64,000 bases of DNA. Origin: Metopolophium dirhodum (lineage: Eukaryota > Arthropoda > Insecta > Hemiptera > Aphididae). The notes under the pieces were generated by a model. The model was not told the DNA's origin. It saw nothing but the letters and a program-made list of their open reading frames with translations, and made no database searches. Below, one piece after another: positions 1 to 12,400 of this stretch (positions within the stretch are counted from its first letter, which is position 1; the number at the start of each line of letters is the position of its first letter). Location: the NCBI RefSeq assembly GCF_019925205.1, contig NC_083560.1:101708083-101772082 (forward strand), in the 5' to 3' direction. Both the position numbers and the translations under genes were made by a program.

Positions 1-639
1 TGGATTTAAAATTGTTAATTTTGTATTTACATTACTTTTATAGAAATATACGTATTTGAAATTGTTGAGTAGGTGGGTTTTATAAATAGAAATCTAAATC
101 CTTTTGAATAAAATAATGATATTTTTATATAGTATATCAACTATAGTTTAAAAATCGTACCAAGCATTATATTACATATTATAGCCTATAGACAAGACTT
201 TAACGAGTTAAAAATTAAAATTAAGTTAAAATTTTAAGTTAATAGTAACGAAGTTAAATAATTCGTTAATTTTTGTTGTAACTAATTTTTAACTTAACTG
301 TTGTATTCTTAACAAATTTGACGTGTTACCTTCGAGCTTATTTTATTAATTAATTGTTTTAAATTATTAATTGTATACTAACCATTTATTTATAATTTTG
401 TTGCGTTATGAAATATTATAATTCATAAAAATGTCCAAGAATATTAATGATTTGTGCAGATTTATAATTATTTTCTATTGATATATAATAGGTATTACTA
501 TATATTATTAGGTATGTATAGTATAATATAGTCGTATAGGTAAGTTAATTTACAATAGTACGAGTTGCAGGGTAGTGACTATATAGTGGGTGTTACTAAT
601 TTATGATCCTAGCTGGTTCATGAGACAAACAAAATAGGT

Positions 640-1080
640 AGCTTATAACTTTGGCCGCCTATTATATTTATTATTTAAATAATAGTTGTAAAATTATGAA
701 CATAGGTCTAACACAGATTATTCAATACAACATTGGACATATACTTATATATTATTATTATTTATTGATATAAAAATGTAATATAATAATAATTAAAATG
801 TATAGTCATATAATACAATTTCCGATTTCGTACATTATAATATGGATCTAATATGTACCTACTGCGTATTCGTGTACCTATAAATATTAATTAGGTAGTG
901 TTCTTGTCGCCATTACACATATTACTTGGAAAGATTAAAATTAAAATTTACTAATAGGAAAATAATATTTAAAAATATGTAGATATATAAATCGAAAATA
1001 TTATCCAAAATGGAAAATTATAAAATATATTAATATAACTAGGTACTATAACTTGTAGGTTCAGTTATAATTATACTATT
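640..1080 (+). repeat. Dispersed repeat R1, copy 1
   Basis: Shares long stretches with about 9585-9990 and 20585-20790, including the segment running from acattggacatat to caatttccgattt. Part of its far end is also present at 6296-6430. Non-coding. Confidence 0.6.
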
Positions 1081-1435
1081 TTAGCTGACCACTTATTTAA
1101 TTATTGGGGGAATAGTTCAGTGAATAGTTGATTTGTCAACTACCGGCCCTAAATTCTCTGTAAATACTACTTGCGGCTATGTCTCATATTATATGGGCCC
1201 TAATCATAAGTACATTATGAGTTAAATTAATTTCACCTAAGTTAATTCGTCTAAAATCTAAAATCGTCCAAAAAATATATTAGTTGTTTTTAGCTTTACT
1301 TTACTTACATCTTCTTAAATTAACTTAACTTGATGAGTTGAAGCTATATATAGCGGTAAGTGTGTAGATTGTATAAATCTCGTTATGTTAAAACTCGGAG
1401 GAAACAGAAATAAGTTTGAGATATTGAGTCTCACA

Positions 1436-1779
1436 CGGCTACACAGCCATTTGTTGTTTCCGTCTTAAAAGTGCGTAAGCAGATCACGTTTAGCTTCGTT
1501 AGTTTAAAAAATAAGGGTGACTGACCTACTATTAAACTTGATGGAAAGAATATTATTTGTGTTTGTGTGTAGGTTTTTAAGATGGTTAAAATTTTTAACA
1601 AGTTATGCGTATATAAAATGGTTATAAATGTTAGTTATAAATGCTAATAACTCACTTGAAAACTGAATATATATTTATAAATATATATATAAAATTTAAA
1701 TAACTCATGTGATCTGCTGAGCGTAAATTTACAATTTTACATACTTGTAAGATGGAGATAACAAATATCTTTGTAGCGG
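1436..1779. mobile_element. MITE with ~45-bp inverted ends (CGGCTACA family)
   Basis: The left end (cggctacacagccatttgtt, then tccgtctta) is an imperfect inverted copy of the right end (cttgtaagatggagataaca, then gtagcgg). Short pieces next to both ends (gcagatcacgttt and gtgatctgctgag) are also inverted. Related ends occur at 8220-8280, 11157-11428 and 40300-40400, so this is a family. No target duplication is clear. Confidence 0.6.
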
Positions 1780-1839
1780 TTCTTAATGTAGTTACATAAT
1801 ATTAATATTACTTCAATGGGATTTAAATTGAGATGGATT

Positions 1840-2216
1840 AGTTAAAAGTTACTCGTATTTTTTTCGTTAACTCATTAAGTTAAAAGTTAACTTTGAAAAA
1901 AAAAACTTAGCGTAGTGTAAAGTTAAAATTTACTAATCAAAATAAAAAATTCCAGACACATAATATGCTTTATTAGAATTTAAAATGATACATCAAAGTA
2001 AAAACCTATTCAAAAATTGTCATTATTCTTCGAACAAAAATTAACTTAATTTAGATACTTTTGAAATAAAATTAGCTTGAAATTAACATGTTAATCTTGA
2101 AAAAAGTAACTTAAAAGTTAATTTGAAAAAAAAAATTAACAAGTTAATTAATTTAATTAAAATTAACTTCACGTTTTAACTTAATTTTAACTTTAACTCG
2201 TAAATCCTCAGCCTTG
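1840..2216. mobile_element. Fragment of the TTAAGTTAA-rich hAT MITE family
   Basis: Dense in aagttaa/ttaactt words and ends in a terminus like that of the complete element at 14262-14830 (ctcgtaaatcctcagccttg). The other end is not recognisable, so it is probably truncated. Confidence 0.5.
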
Positions 2217-3706
2217 CTAATATATACCTACTACGACAAAAACTACTTAAACATTATGAAATTTGAAACAAAATATATACTCTTCAGTCTTCACGAAAAA
2301 GTTTTTCTTTTTAAGACCACTTTTCCTTAATTTATTTAAAGCGTTTTAGTGGGAGAAAATATAAACAAAAAGTATAGAAATAAAAATATTTGTCTATAAT
2401 TCAGTTTATTTTATTTCAAAAATATCATGTGTTTTAAAAAATAATAAGATATCACTAATTTAATGAAAAATTTTAATGATAAAATATATTATAAAACTTG
2501 TAGGTACATATAGTTGTATTTCTGAACATTTTTAAATTTTCTAAAAATGGGAGTGAAGTTGGCATGTAAATTAACGCAGATGACGAATTAAGCTTGGATA
2601 AAAATGTATATAATATATATAATTGCGCGTCATAAATAAAATGTAAAGCATAGCTTATACACTTTTCGTCGCCTTCAATAGGCTTTTCTGTATATTACAA
2701 TATTTTTAACTAAAGCTTATTAAGCAGCTTGTTAGTCACCAATTATATCACGAATATAGGATCACGGTGGATGGTTGCATTATTTTTGTTAACATCGGTA
2801 TATATTTTCATCTAATTTATTTGTTAAAATAAAATCAATTTATTGGTTTAAGAATGTTTTATAAGTTTAAACAAAGCTTAAAGTATTGATTAGTAGGTAC
2901 CGACAAAACTACAATACTGCATTGTATATGATAAAATGTCAATTATATAAAGAACTATCGTAAATACTAAGATATTAAGAATATAATGTCAGAATGTTAT
3001 GTCTATATATGATGTGGTCATTATTACAATTATAAATATTACCATTATTACCAATATTTTTCTCTTTTCGTGCACTATTTCAACATAGTTTCATTCACTA
3101 TATATTTAATGTATAGAGTATGAAAATTTATTCGAATTACAGTAGGCTTAACTTATAGTTATACTTTCTAAAGTCTATGTCATAAATGATGTGTACCTAA
3201 AATGTATTATCACGTTTATTATACTCAACTGGTAAAGGTTTTATTTATTATATTTTTTCTAGAAACATGTCCACAACGAATAATATAAAGCATAATATTA
3301 GTTTTATTTTACTTTTATCTGTCATACACATAATTAAAACTTGATCCCGAATTTGATAGTATACGACGTCTCAATGATATAAAATATAATAAGGTACTTC
3401 ATTTCTGATCAAGATAATATATGATTTTAATATTCCCCACATCGGTTGGAAAATGATTTAATTTTGTTACCCTATAATTTTTATTTTTATTTTTTTATCT
3501 AATTTACATTAAAAAATGTAATATTTGAACTCAATGGTAAACGAGCGATGTACTAAATATGTAAATATATTTTATGTGTGTATCATTATAAAATGGGAAA
3601 GGGGAGTGAGATAAAGTGTCACTAAATCGGATAATAGGTATTGTCTTAGGTTACGATGTGGTCAAAAAAGTTGCATACAATAACTGATGTCATTGTATGA
3701 TTGCAG

Positions 3707-5601
3707 GAAACATCACAAATACAAAAACGAGGTCAATTGTCCCTGTAGAGTTAAATGCCTTAATGTTTTGGAATGCAAAAATATTGAGTGATTTTTACCG
3801 AGAGATGAATAACACTGTAAAGGCTTTGAAATACGAAAAAATTTCTTTGGAATGGAACGAAGCAGTGACAGCTGTTCTTTGGGATGAAGAAATCGGAGTA
3901 TGGTTAGACTTTGATGTAATTAATAATATCAAACGTAAATATTTTTATCCTACAAACATATCACCATTATGGACTGGGTGTTATGCGAAAAATCAAACCG
4001 AATACTTCGTCACAAGAGTGCTTGACTATTTGAACCAAGCGGATGTACTGAAGACTCTTGGCGGCATACCAACCACACTTAGCAAATCGGATGAACAGTG
4101 GGACCAGCCGAATGCTTGGCCCCCACTCCAATACATCACAGTTATGGCGTTAGAGAGCACTGGTCATAAAGACGCGAAAAAAATTGCGTCAGAACTAGCG
4201 TCCAAATGGTTATGCACAAATTATGTTCCATTTTACAACACTTCTAAGATGTATGAAAAAGTAAGTCCGATTTGATGAAACAGCTGAATAAAACAATTTA
4301 TAGGGTAGAAAGGGGATACTGTGCAGTGTAAACAATATTATTTTAATTTATTATAAATATAGGTACATTTCATTAGGCTGTTTTTGACTATCAATTTATA
4401 TTAATAATTCACAACGTACATAACCATCATAAGGGTATAACTATTTGAGGCAAATGCTTAAAGTTGCTAAAAAAATGTGTGCACAAACATATCAATTGGT
4501 CTGCAGGACAGTAATTGAACATGGTATAGGTGGTTTAACTGATAGGCAGGTTTCAGGTGAATTGTAGACTGTAGGGTCTAAAATACATCTGATTTCAGTG
4601 GACACACCACGCACTTATTAATTTCACTGTTACATTTGGGTTTTGACAGTTTTCTATATCAAAAAAAACCTTTGAGGGTTGAAACACACAAAATCCCCCC
4701 TCCCACTACTTTTATATACCACTTACCATGTAAGTGTGTTATCGAGGTAACTTTTATAATTATTATTATAAAACAAAATAACTATCTATTTCTATAAAAT
4801 CCTATTTATGATTGGAATCATCAGTTTAAACTTTAATTTTTTTAATATTTTAACATATTTTAGACTTAAAATAAACAACAATACATATTTATAATATGCT
4901 ATAGTACCTATACCTAATTATATAATATTATTAAAATATTCTATAAATTACGATTCACTTACTAGTTAACTTTTCAGTAGGTATTACTGTAAACAATATT
5001 GTATTTCAATAGACACAGTTTAGAATACTTTGAATTCCCCATTATCATTTCTTCTTTTTTTTATAACAAACTTGTCCATAGTATAGAAATAAAATAAGTA
5101 GGTAGTTAACTTAAGTTAACAGAATAGGTAATTAGTAAATTAAAATATTAAATAATTAATGTTTGTTATTTCTACAAAACTAAAAAAACACGTTATAAAA
5201 CTTGGGACACAGATTTATCATTCAGGGGACACACTTTGATTTGCAGGGGACATAGTATTTTAGCCCCTGGTAGACTTTACATTTTTTAATACTTGTTACT
5301 AAATCTGCAGACCTATTTAAATAAATCATATTGTCGTTGGTTATCGTGTATACTAATTCGCCAAATGTTTTGACAGTACCGAGTGGATGCAGGCGGTGAA
5401 ATAGGACTCAGTTCGGGAGAATATATAATCCAAGATGGGTTTGGCTGGTCCAACGGAATCGTGTTGGAATTTCTACAATTATACAATTCTACAGCCTCAG
5501 TACAAAATTGGGATGTAACGGCAAAAAACTGCAGTGACGTATTGAAGAAACTAATCAATTCAAAGAAGATTTATGATAATACAAAAGTAGATCATACTTG
5601 A
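3707..5601 (+). CDS. Treh: Trehalase, C-terminal two exons (5' part not visible)
   Basis: Two exons of a glycoside hydrolase family 37 trehalase, which splits trehalose, the main insect blood sugar, into two glucoses. The first exon (3707-4260) follows a ttgcag acceptor and ends at a gtaagt donor; the second (5377-5601) follows a tgacag acceptor and ends in TGA. Together they encode about 259 residues of a family usually 550-650 long. Trehalase signature 2 is present as QWDQPNAWPP. The general-base Glu of the family fits the E of MYEKY (codon 4255-4257), at the end of the first exon. The second exon carries GEYIIQDGFGWSNG. The usual glycine run before GEY (GGGGEY) reads GLSSGEY, a divergence in a conserved loop. 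No C-terminal membrane segment is seen, which suggests the soluble type. Signature 1 and the catalytic Asp must lie in upstream exons that I could not find in 1-3706. The family call is firm; whether this copy is intact is unknown. Confidence 0.9.
4571..5270. mobile_element. Transposon-like insertion in the trehalase intron
   Basis: The left edge reads gtagggtctaaaatac and the right edge gtattttagcccctgg. These are related inverted ends. TAGACT lies directly outside both ends and may be a short target duplication. The interior is AT-rich and non-coding. It fills most of the intron between the two visible trehalase exons. The superfamily is not certain. Confidence 0.5.
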
Positions 5602-8523
5602 TGTAAATACAAATTAAATAATAATAATATATAATATAAAAAGTATAATGCATTTGATTACCTTGATTCAAACTAAAATCAGAAGAAAACTCTAAATTTG
5701 TATTTTTAATATTATATCCATATTTTGTTCCAGCTTACTTTTTGAACCTATATTATAAATATAGTATAATATTAATCAACGAACAAACAAATTTAAAATT
5801 ATGATAGATAAATTTAGGAATTTTAGGTCAATAGTTATAGTCTGTCAATATTTGATTTTAAATGAAAAGTTAACGTATAGTTGTGAGTAATTTAAAGTAC
5901 CTAATTTAAAGTTTTTAAAAATGTATTTTTTATGGTTATTAGTGGATGGTTTAGAATACTTAAATGTTACGTCAGTCATAGATTGTTAATTACAATTTAA
6001 TATTTTGTTATAAATATTTTTTGATTCAGACAATTAATTTGCTCTACATTTCCAAATTAGGAAGTTAAAATCGGAGCTAAAAAATAAGTAATAACACATT
6101 AACAATAGCAATTTACATACAGTGAGTTTCAAATTTTATGTGAGAATATTTACCATGAAATATTAAAATTAGGAAAAAATTATCGACCTATGTAAAAATG
6201 GTTTTGAATCATATTATTATCTAGACAAATTACCTAGAAATTAAATATGTTTTATTAATCAGAAAGCGAATGTATGAAGGTTAACATTTAAAATTAAAAT
6301 GGAAATTATTTTCGAAATAACATTAACATTCATGTACAGTTTAATTTTGAATGCACCACCTACAGTGTACAATATAGTAAATTAAATAATTAAAATAAAA
6401 ACATTATAATATTTAGATGCGATTTTACTCGGTAACAATAATAATATAATAAGCACTGGGTATGTAGCTATTATTATATATTTATATTAATAGCTGGTAC
6501 GAAATGATGACAGTTTTTCAATCCTTTTAGGCCGTAGCAATTTTGTAAATTATTGTAGGTACTATTGTAGTGACAGACAACAGACCATGTTCTTGAGCCA
6601 TATTAAGGATATTTTTCGAAATAATAGTTATTAGTACTATTGAGTCGTATCAGCAGATTATACAATGTATACTGTCAGTGAATCATAGACCTGTAAACTA
6701 ACACCCTGCCATGGTTAATACAGACAACATAACATATGAGCATGGAACTTATAAGAGATAAAAAGCATGTTTTGGGTTATATAAATTATGTTTCGGCCCA
6801 CAGTAACGGGCAAAACCTCTATGCGATGTCCATTAGTTTATTATAGGTCTATCGTCTATGCAGTGCATTATGACATATTGAATAAGTTAATTAAAATAAC
6901 TTATTAGGCACTATTAGTTTTAAGTGCATTATATTAATAATGAATAGTGATAGATGAATAATTCTATATTCACTATACATAATTGCTACGTCTGCACATT
7001 CTATGAGGCGGACATACCTATATTTGTTAATATATAATATACATATATTGACAGTGGGCGTGTATGATAATTAAGTCGATTAATAAGTACCTTTCAATTA
7101 TAACATGACAACGTGTATATAAATTTAAGTTCAAAATATATATCCACCAACTATTTCAGCAACTATATAATATGCTTTTTAATTGCAATTAGTACCTAAT
7201 ATTTTATTATACCATATAATATTATATGGCATATGCCATATTGAGCATTCACATACATGTCAATATAAAAAAATATACACAAAATTACAAATATCATAAA
7301 ATACCATGTTCGCTCGGTTCTATATGTATAGTTTGAAGTTTGTAATTTAATTTTAATTTTTCGTATCACTAATATATAATATATACTTATAACTATAGTC
7401 TATAACATATATATTATGTTGTAAACTGTGATTGCACGCGTTTATTGGTTTTACTATAATATGAATATATATATTATTTTATTGTCGACTATAGCTGCTA
7501 AGCATATTATTAATATCTTATATTGTAATCGATATTATATTATTTTTTATTATTATGATAATGAAGATTAAAATAAAATTATAATATGTATTTTATTCGA
7601 TGAATAAAAAATAAAAATAGAATAATAATTATAAATATTTAATAAATTATGAGTACCTATTAACAAAAAATAAATATTAATATAGTTAAATTATTTAATG
7701 TTACATTATAAGATATATTTAATTTCCAATTACTATTGGAAATAATATATATTTTATTCAATGAATAGAAAATAAAGGTAGAATATTAATAATAAAGATT
7801 GAATAATAAATTATGAGTTTTAAGATTTATTCAATTTTTAATCATCTTTAAAAATTAAATATTGTTGAGCCAATATTTATTCATAACTTTACAATGTTTT
7901 GGTTACAGCGTAAAAATTAAAATATTTTATCAATAATTCATTAACTTTTAAATTTAAATATCTAAATCCATATCAAATTTAATATTTATACAATTTTTTG
8001 ATTGACAAAGGCTGTGTGGGTAGTTCATATTGTCATATTAATATGGTGTAGTTTATGTGAAACATAAAAATCGGTATTTGGGCAAAAGCAGAGCCATCAT
8101 TTGAGGTGTTGCAGAGTATACATACCTAAAATTTATCATGTTTGTATTTTGGCCTGACTATAATTTTTCTGTGACAGACAAAAATATTTTTATTTTTTTG
8201 GCCATAATGGGCCGTTACAGTGAAATTTGTTGTCTCCGTCTTACAAGTGCGTAACATAGCAACTTTTAGACTCATAATTAATTTAAAAATATTTATTAAA
8301 GACAAGATAAATTATATAGGTAAAATGAAAATAAGGTTAGATTAAAGGCTGATTATTGATTATTTTTTTTAATCTAGAACTTATACAATCTATACTAAAA
8401 AAAAGTACAATAAGCCTAATGTATGTTTTTTAAATAAAATTAAATGCAATGGCTTGAGTTACTTGAGGGAACAAACCATCCAGTGAAGGTACTTCCACTG
8501 ATTATTGATTATTAAATTTAAAG
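5602..8523. other. Interval between convergent trehalase and peroxidase genes
   Basis: No gene recognised. 6296-6430 is part of repeat R1. About 7065-7680 reappears at 20815-21530, and 8015-8582 reappears inside the 673-bp tandem units at 21.5-23.6 kb, so this 3' flank of the peroxidase gene was copied along with exons 7-10. 8220-8280 is one end of the CGGCTACA MITE family. Confidence 0.55.
8292..8297 (-). terminator. Candidate poly(A) signal of the peroxidase gene
   Basis: AATAAA on the minus strand, about 230 nt after the stop codon. Such words are common by chance in DNA this AT-rich. Confidence 0.25.
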
Positions 8524-9496
8524 TTATTTTTTAAATGTATCGACCATCTCTGACCAGTGATTGATGTTGATTTTTGGAATTGATTGGGAATTACAGAGTT
8601 GCAAATCAGCCATTGCAGGTATCAAAAATACTTTTTTCTGCATCATTGTGACATTATTGCTGTTATCACAAAAGATTCTGGCAAGCGTCACTTTTCTGAT
8701 TTCTGTCAGTTGATCTTAAATATTATAAAAAAATAGTTAAAATCAGGATCATTCATTAAAAATATTTCAGATATACTAACATTCATTGAATATATTTGGT
8801 AAATCGTAAAAATATCTATCTGCCATTCTAGTTCTTATAAACTGTTCTCTAATGATACATCTCATCGTTGGGCCAACCATTGAGTCTTCTTCATGTTTCT
8901 CAAACAATGCACCTACCAAAAGCTCTATATCTCTCCAATGTTTGTATTGCTTCAATAGTCTATCAGTTGACTAAATATTATAATATACAGGAATAAATTA
9001 AGTACTATATCATTATTTAATATTTAATATATTTTTAAACTTACGCCTTCAACCATGATCTTGGATAAATCTTGTACACTTCTGATAGCTTTTAGTCGAC
9101 AATATTTTCTAAATTCTGTGTAGCTTGGTATACCATGATCGCGGGTTCGTTGTATATCCAAGCTGACGATGTCCATTCCAAACGCGTGGTTTGGATAAAC
9201 ACTGTATAAGTAATTTGTAAGCTGAAAAAAAATTCAAATCACTAATGTTAAATTATAAAAGTTAAACGTATAATATAGTCTGTTAAAAGGATTATCTAAT
9301 GTAATGTCATTGCGTTATATTGATTGTATTTCAAAAACCTACCGTTTTAGTAAATAGCATATCAATTTTTTGTGTATTCTGTGTAGATAGCCCTCTGACA
9401 AGCTGATCCATGTAATTTAATAGTAAACCAGTTGGTCGGTTGTAATGTTCCTTTAGTGAAAGACTTGCGTTGATCATTCGGCCTTCCGTATATAAA
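8524..9496 (-). CDS. Peroxidase gene, exons 7-10 (C-terminal half)
   Basis: Exon 7 begins after tttag with one base that completes the TG left by exon 6 (Cys), so it joins in phase across 6.6 kb. Exon 8 holds the conserved FGMD...IQRTRDHG stretch and exon 9 the WRDIELLVGALFE stretch. Exon 10 begins atcaactgacag and ends in TAA at 8524-8526. A nearly identical set of four exons lies at 23496-24471. Confidence 0.88.
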
Positions 9497-12400
9497 CTAA
9501 ACAAAAACGTAGGTTCATACAAATTAATAATTATAAGTAGGCTATATGTGAAGATTCTATTTAGAAACATTAATCAACAGAACATTGGACATATTCTTAT
9601 ATATAATTATTTGTCATTGATATAAAAATGTAATATAATATTAATTCAAATTTATGTTAAGACATTTTAAAATGTATAGTCATATTATAATACAATTTCC
9701 GATTTAGTATATTATAATAAAGATCTTGTTGCCATTAGACAATTACTTGGAATGTTTAAACTTAAAATTTACTCGTCGGAAAAAAATATTTAAAAAAAAT
9801 ATAGATATTTAAATCAGGTATCCAAAATGGAAAATTATAATAGTACTATAACTTGTAGGTATCAATATAATTAAAATGGAAATTATTTTTGGAATAACAT
9901 TAACATTCATATACATTTTAACAACACCACCTACAGTCTACACATATAGTAAATTAAATAATTTAAATAAAAACATTATAATATTTAGATGCTTATGTCT
10001 TATTTTATTGTTTAGTGCCTCGTACCTATTATGTGACATTGTTACGTGCGTTGCCCGTGAATCCCCGCGATATCGATTCCGCGATTATAGGTACGTCGAA
10101 TAATAAAATTATACCTAATATGTAAAAAATGAATAAAGCATTCATAATTAATAAATTAATTGATAAGAATGGTATTGCGATTACAAATAGAAAAAATATT
10201 TGTGATGGTTGGTAAAAAAAATAAAAAATAATATCAAACAAAAACGTTATGAAGAAAAATCATAGAAGGATAATAAAATTTAAACGTAATCACTACATTA
10301 AAACATTAACAATCACAATCCAAAGATTGTTTACATCTTTAACGAAGTTAGACACGCATATAATTTTAAAATAAAACGTTTAGTATATGTATCAATCACT
10401 TGCACAATCAATCCTAAATATTATGGAATAATTACATGGGGCCAATCATAATATTATAACAGTTATTTATTTATTTACATCAATCAATTAAAAATAACCG
10501 TAAATAGCTTAGTTAAATATTTGTTGAACAAAATCAAAATATACTAGTTGATAGCGATTATGTACTTAGTGAATTCACTATAAAACGATATTAAATATTT
10601 TTACTGGATCATATTATAAATGTAGCCTTGTGTTGCGAAAATTATGTGACCCCTCCCCAACTCTCATTAACAATTTATAATTATGCCACTGACCTATACC
10701 ACCTTATATTATAAGATACTCAAATAGTCAAAAACATGAAGTATCTTATTTTTTAAATATTAATTGTCACATAATATAATTTGGCGTTTGTGCTTTACTG
10801 CATTATAACACTATGCGTAACAACTATAGTCTATAACAATACTATTTGATAACGAGTGTATGCCCTATATTATAATCATATGAAACCAACCATTAACGAA
10901 TAATTAAATATACTGTATGATAACAATAGTATGCAACACAATAGTAACGTTTCAGTGTAAATAATTGGTCCAAATGTCCAATAACAATGATGCAATTATT
11001 ATGGATACTATATACTATACTTATTATGTACCTATAAGTGAGTACTAAAATACGTATTTTCAATACTTTCAAAAAAAGAACTTGGATCAATTATTTTAAA
11101 TACTTTCTTAAAGTAGCTGTATTTAAACTAAAATAGGATTATCAAATACTTATTCTTTTTAGTTTATATACTTTCTATTTTACAAGTGCGTAACATACCA
11201 AATTTTACGCTCAGTGGAACACGTTTATCTCCGTTAGTTCAAAAATAAGATCTTATGAAATTTAAAGTTAAGATCTAGATAATGATATAGGTTTTTCATT
11301 ATATTTTAATTTTAAAGCGAGTTATGAATATTTTAAGATGTTCAAACAGTTTACAATTTTAAAATACAAATAACTGTCGCGTAACATAAGTTGTTATAAG
11401 ACAGAGACAACAAATGTCGCTGTAAAGACCCCTTAAGTATCGTCAAATATGGTTATGCGATATTATAATTAATAGGGCTCGGATTTTGTAGCAAAATAAA
11501 TCCTTAAAAAAACCAAAAAAGCATTTATTAATTTAATTCTAAAAAAGCAAATTTCAATTACACATAAAATTAAATATTAAAAAAGGAATTCACAACCATA
11601 TATTTAGTCAAGTTACTTTCATTGAAACTCATTCTATTGGGTGCTAATATATTTGTATACATAGAAAACGTCAACGTCCACGTCAACCGATGTAATCGGT
11701 GCATATTTCATATAAACTAAATCATTTGTATCATACTGTTCCACATTTACGTTTAGTGCAGTGCCATTATGAATACTATTGACTTTTTGAAGTTCTGCCT
11801 AACCATTATTTTTTGAAAAAACATGATTGCACTTTTCTAAAATCAATTTCTCTACTTCGCCATTAGCTTCCTCTAACTTTTGTTTTGCTTCTAACACAAT
11901 ACCTATTTTTTTTAATTTTAAATTTTAATTTTTAACTTTTGGCATTTTGACGATTAAAGAAATTATTTAGAACACTATACGTTTATACCTCACTTATTTT
12001 CGATTGATATTTACCAGCCAACTAAAGTATTAGCACGTGCTATAAAAATACGTAGGTATAATTCAGATAATTTTCTCTTTCCTTGAGTCGTAAATACAAC
12101 TATAGATAATTGTAGATAAAACTATTTCGGCACAATAACGACAGTTATTATTTTATTTATTTTTTTATATATTTATTATTGGTTTTTTCACTGGTTTTAT
12201 AATTTCTGGTAATACTAATATAGTCCAAGACGTATAATATACATAGAAATAAGCTAAGTTTTCAAGAAAAATATATAAAAATCAAGAAAAAATAACCAAA
12301 TAGGGGAAAAGCAATAAAAAGCAGATTTTATGGAAAAAAGCAAAAAAAGCAAAAAAAAGTTTATTTCATTAAAATCAGAACGATTCAAAACGTATTTATA

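Larger units (their letters stand above)
1..3706. other. AT-rich non-coding sequence upstream of the trehalase exons
   Basis: Probably a trehalase intron or 5' flank. No conserved coding exon was recognised on either strand. It contains a dispersed-repeat copy (about 640-1080), an inverted-repeat element (1436-1779) and fragments of a TTAAGTTAA-rich transposon family (about 190-330 and 1840-2216). Confidence 0.5.

Noticed and set aside
9331..9570. ATG start at 9570 for the LYTEGRM exon
   Set aside because: The upstream residues are intron sequence. The exon starts at 9496 after a tttag acceptor, and the phase matches exon 6.
9876..10103. 75-codon hydrophobic frame MEIIFGITLTFIYIL on the plus strand
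   Set aside because: It lies in dispersed repeat R1, and the related sequence at 6300 stops early. No sign of selection on the protein.
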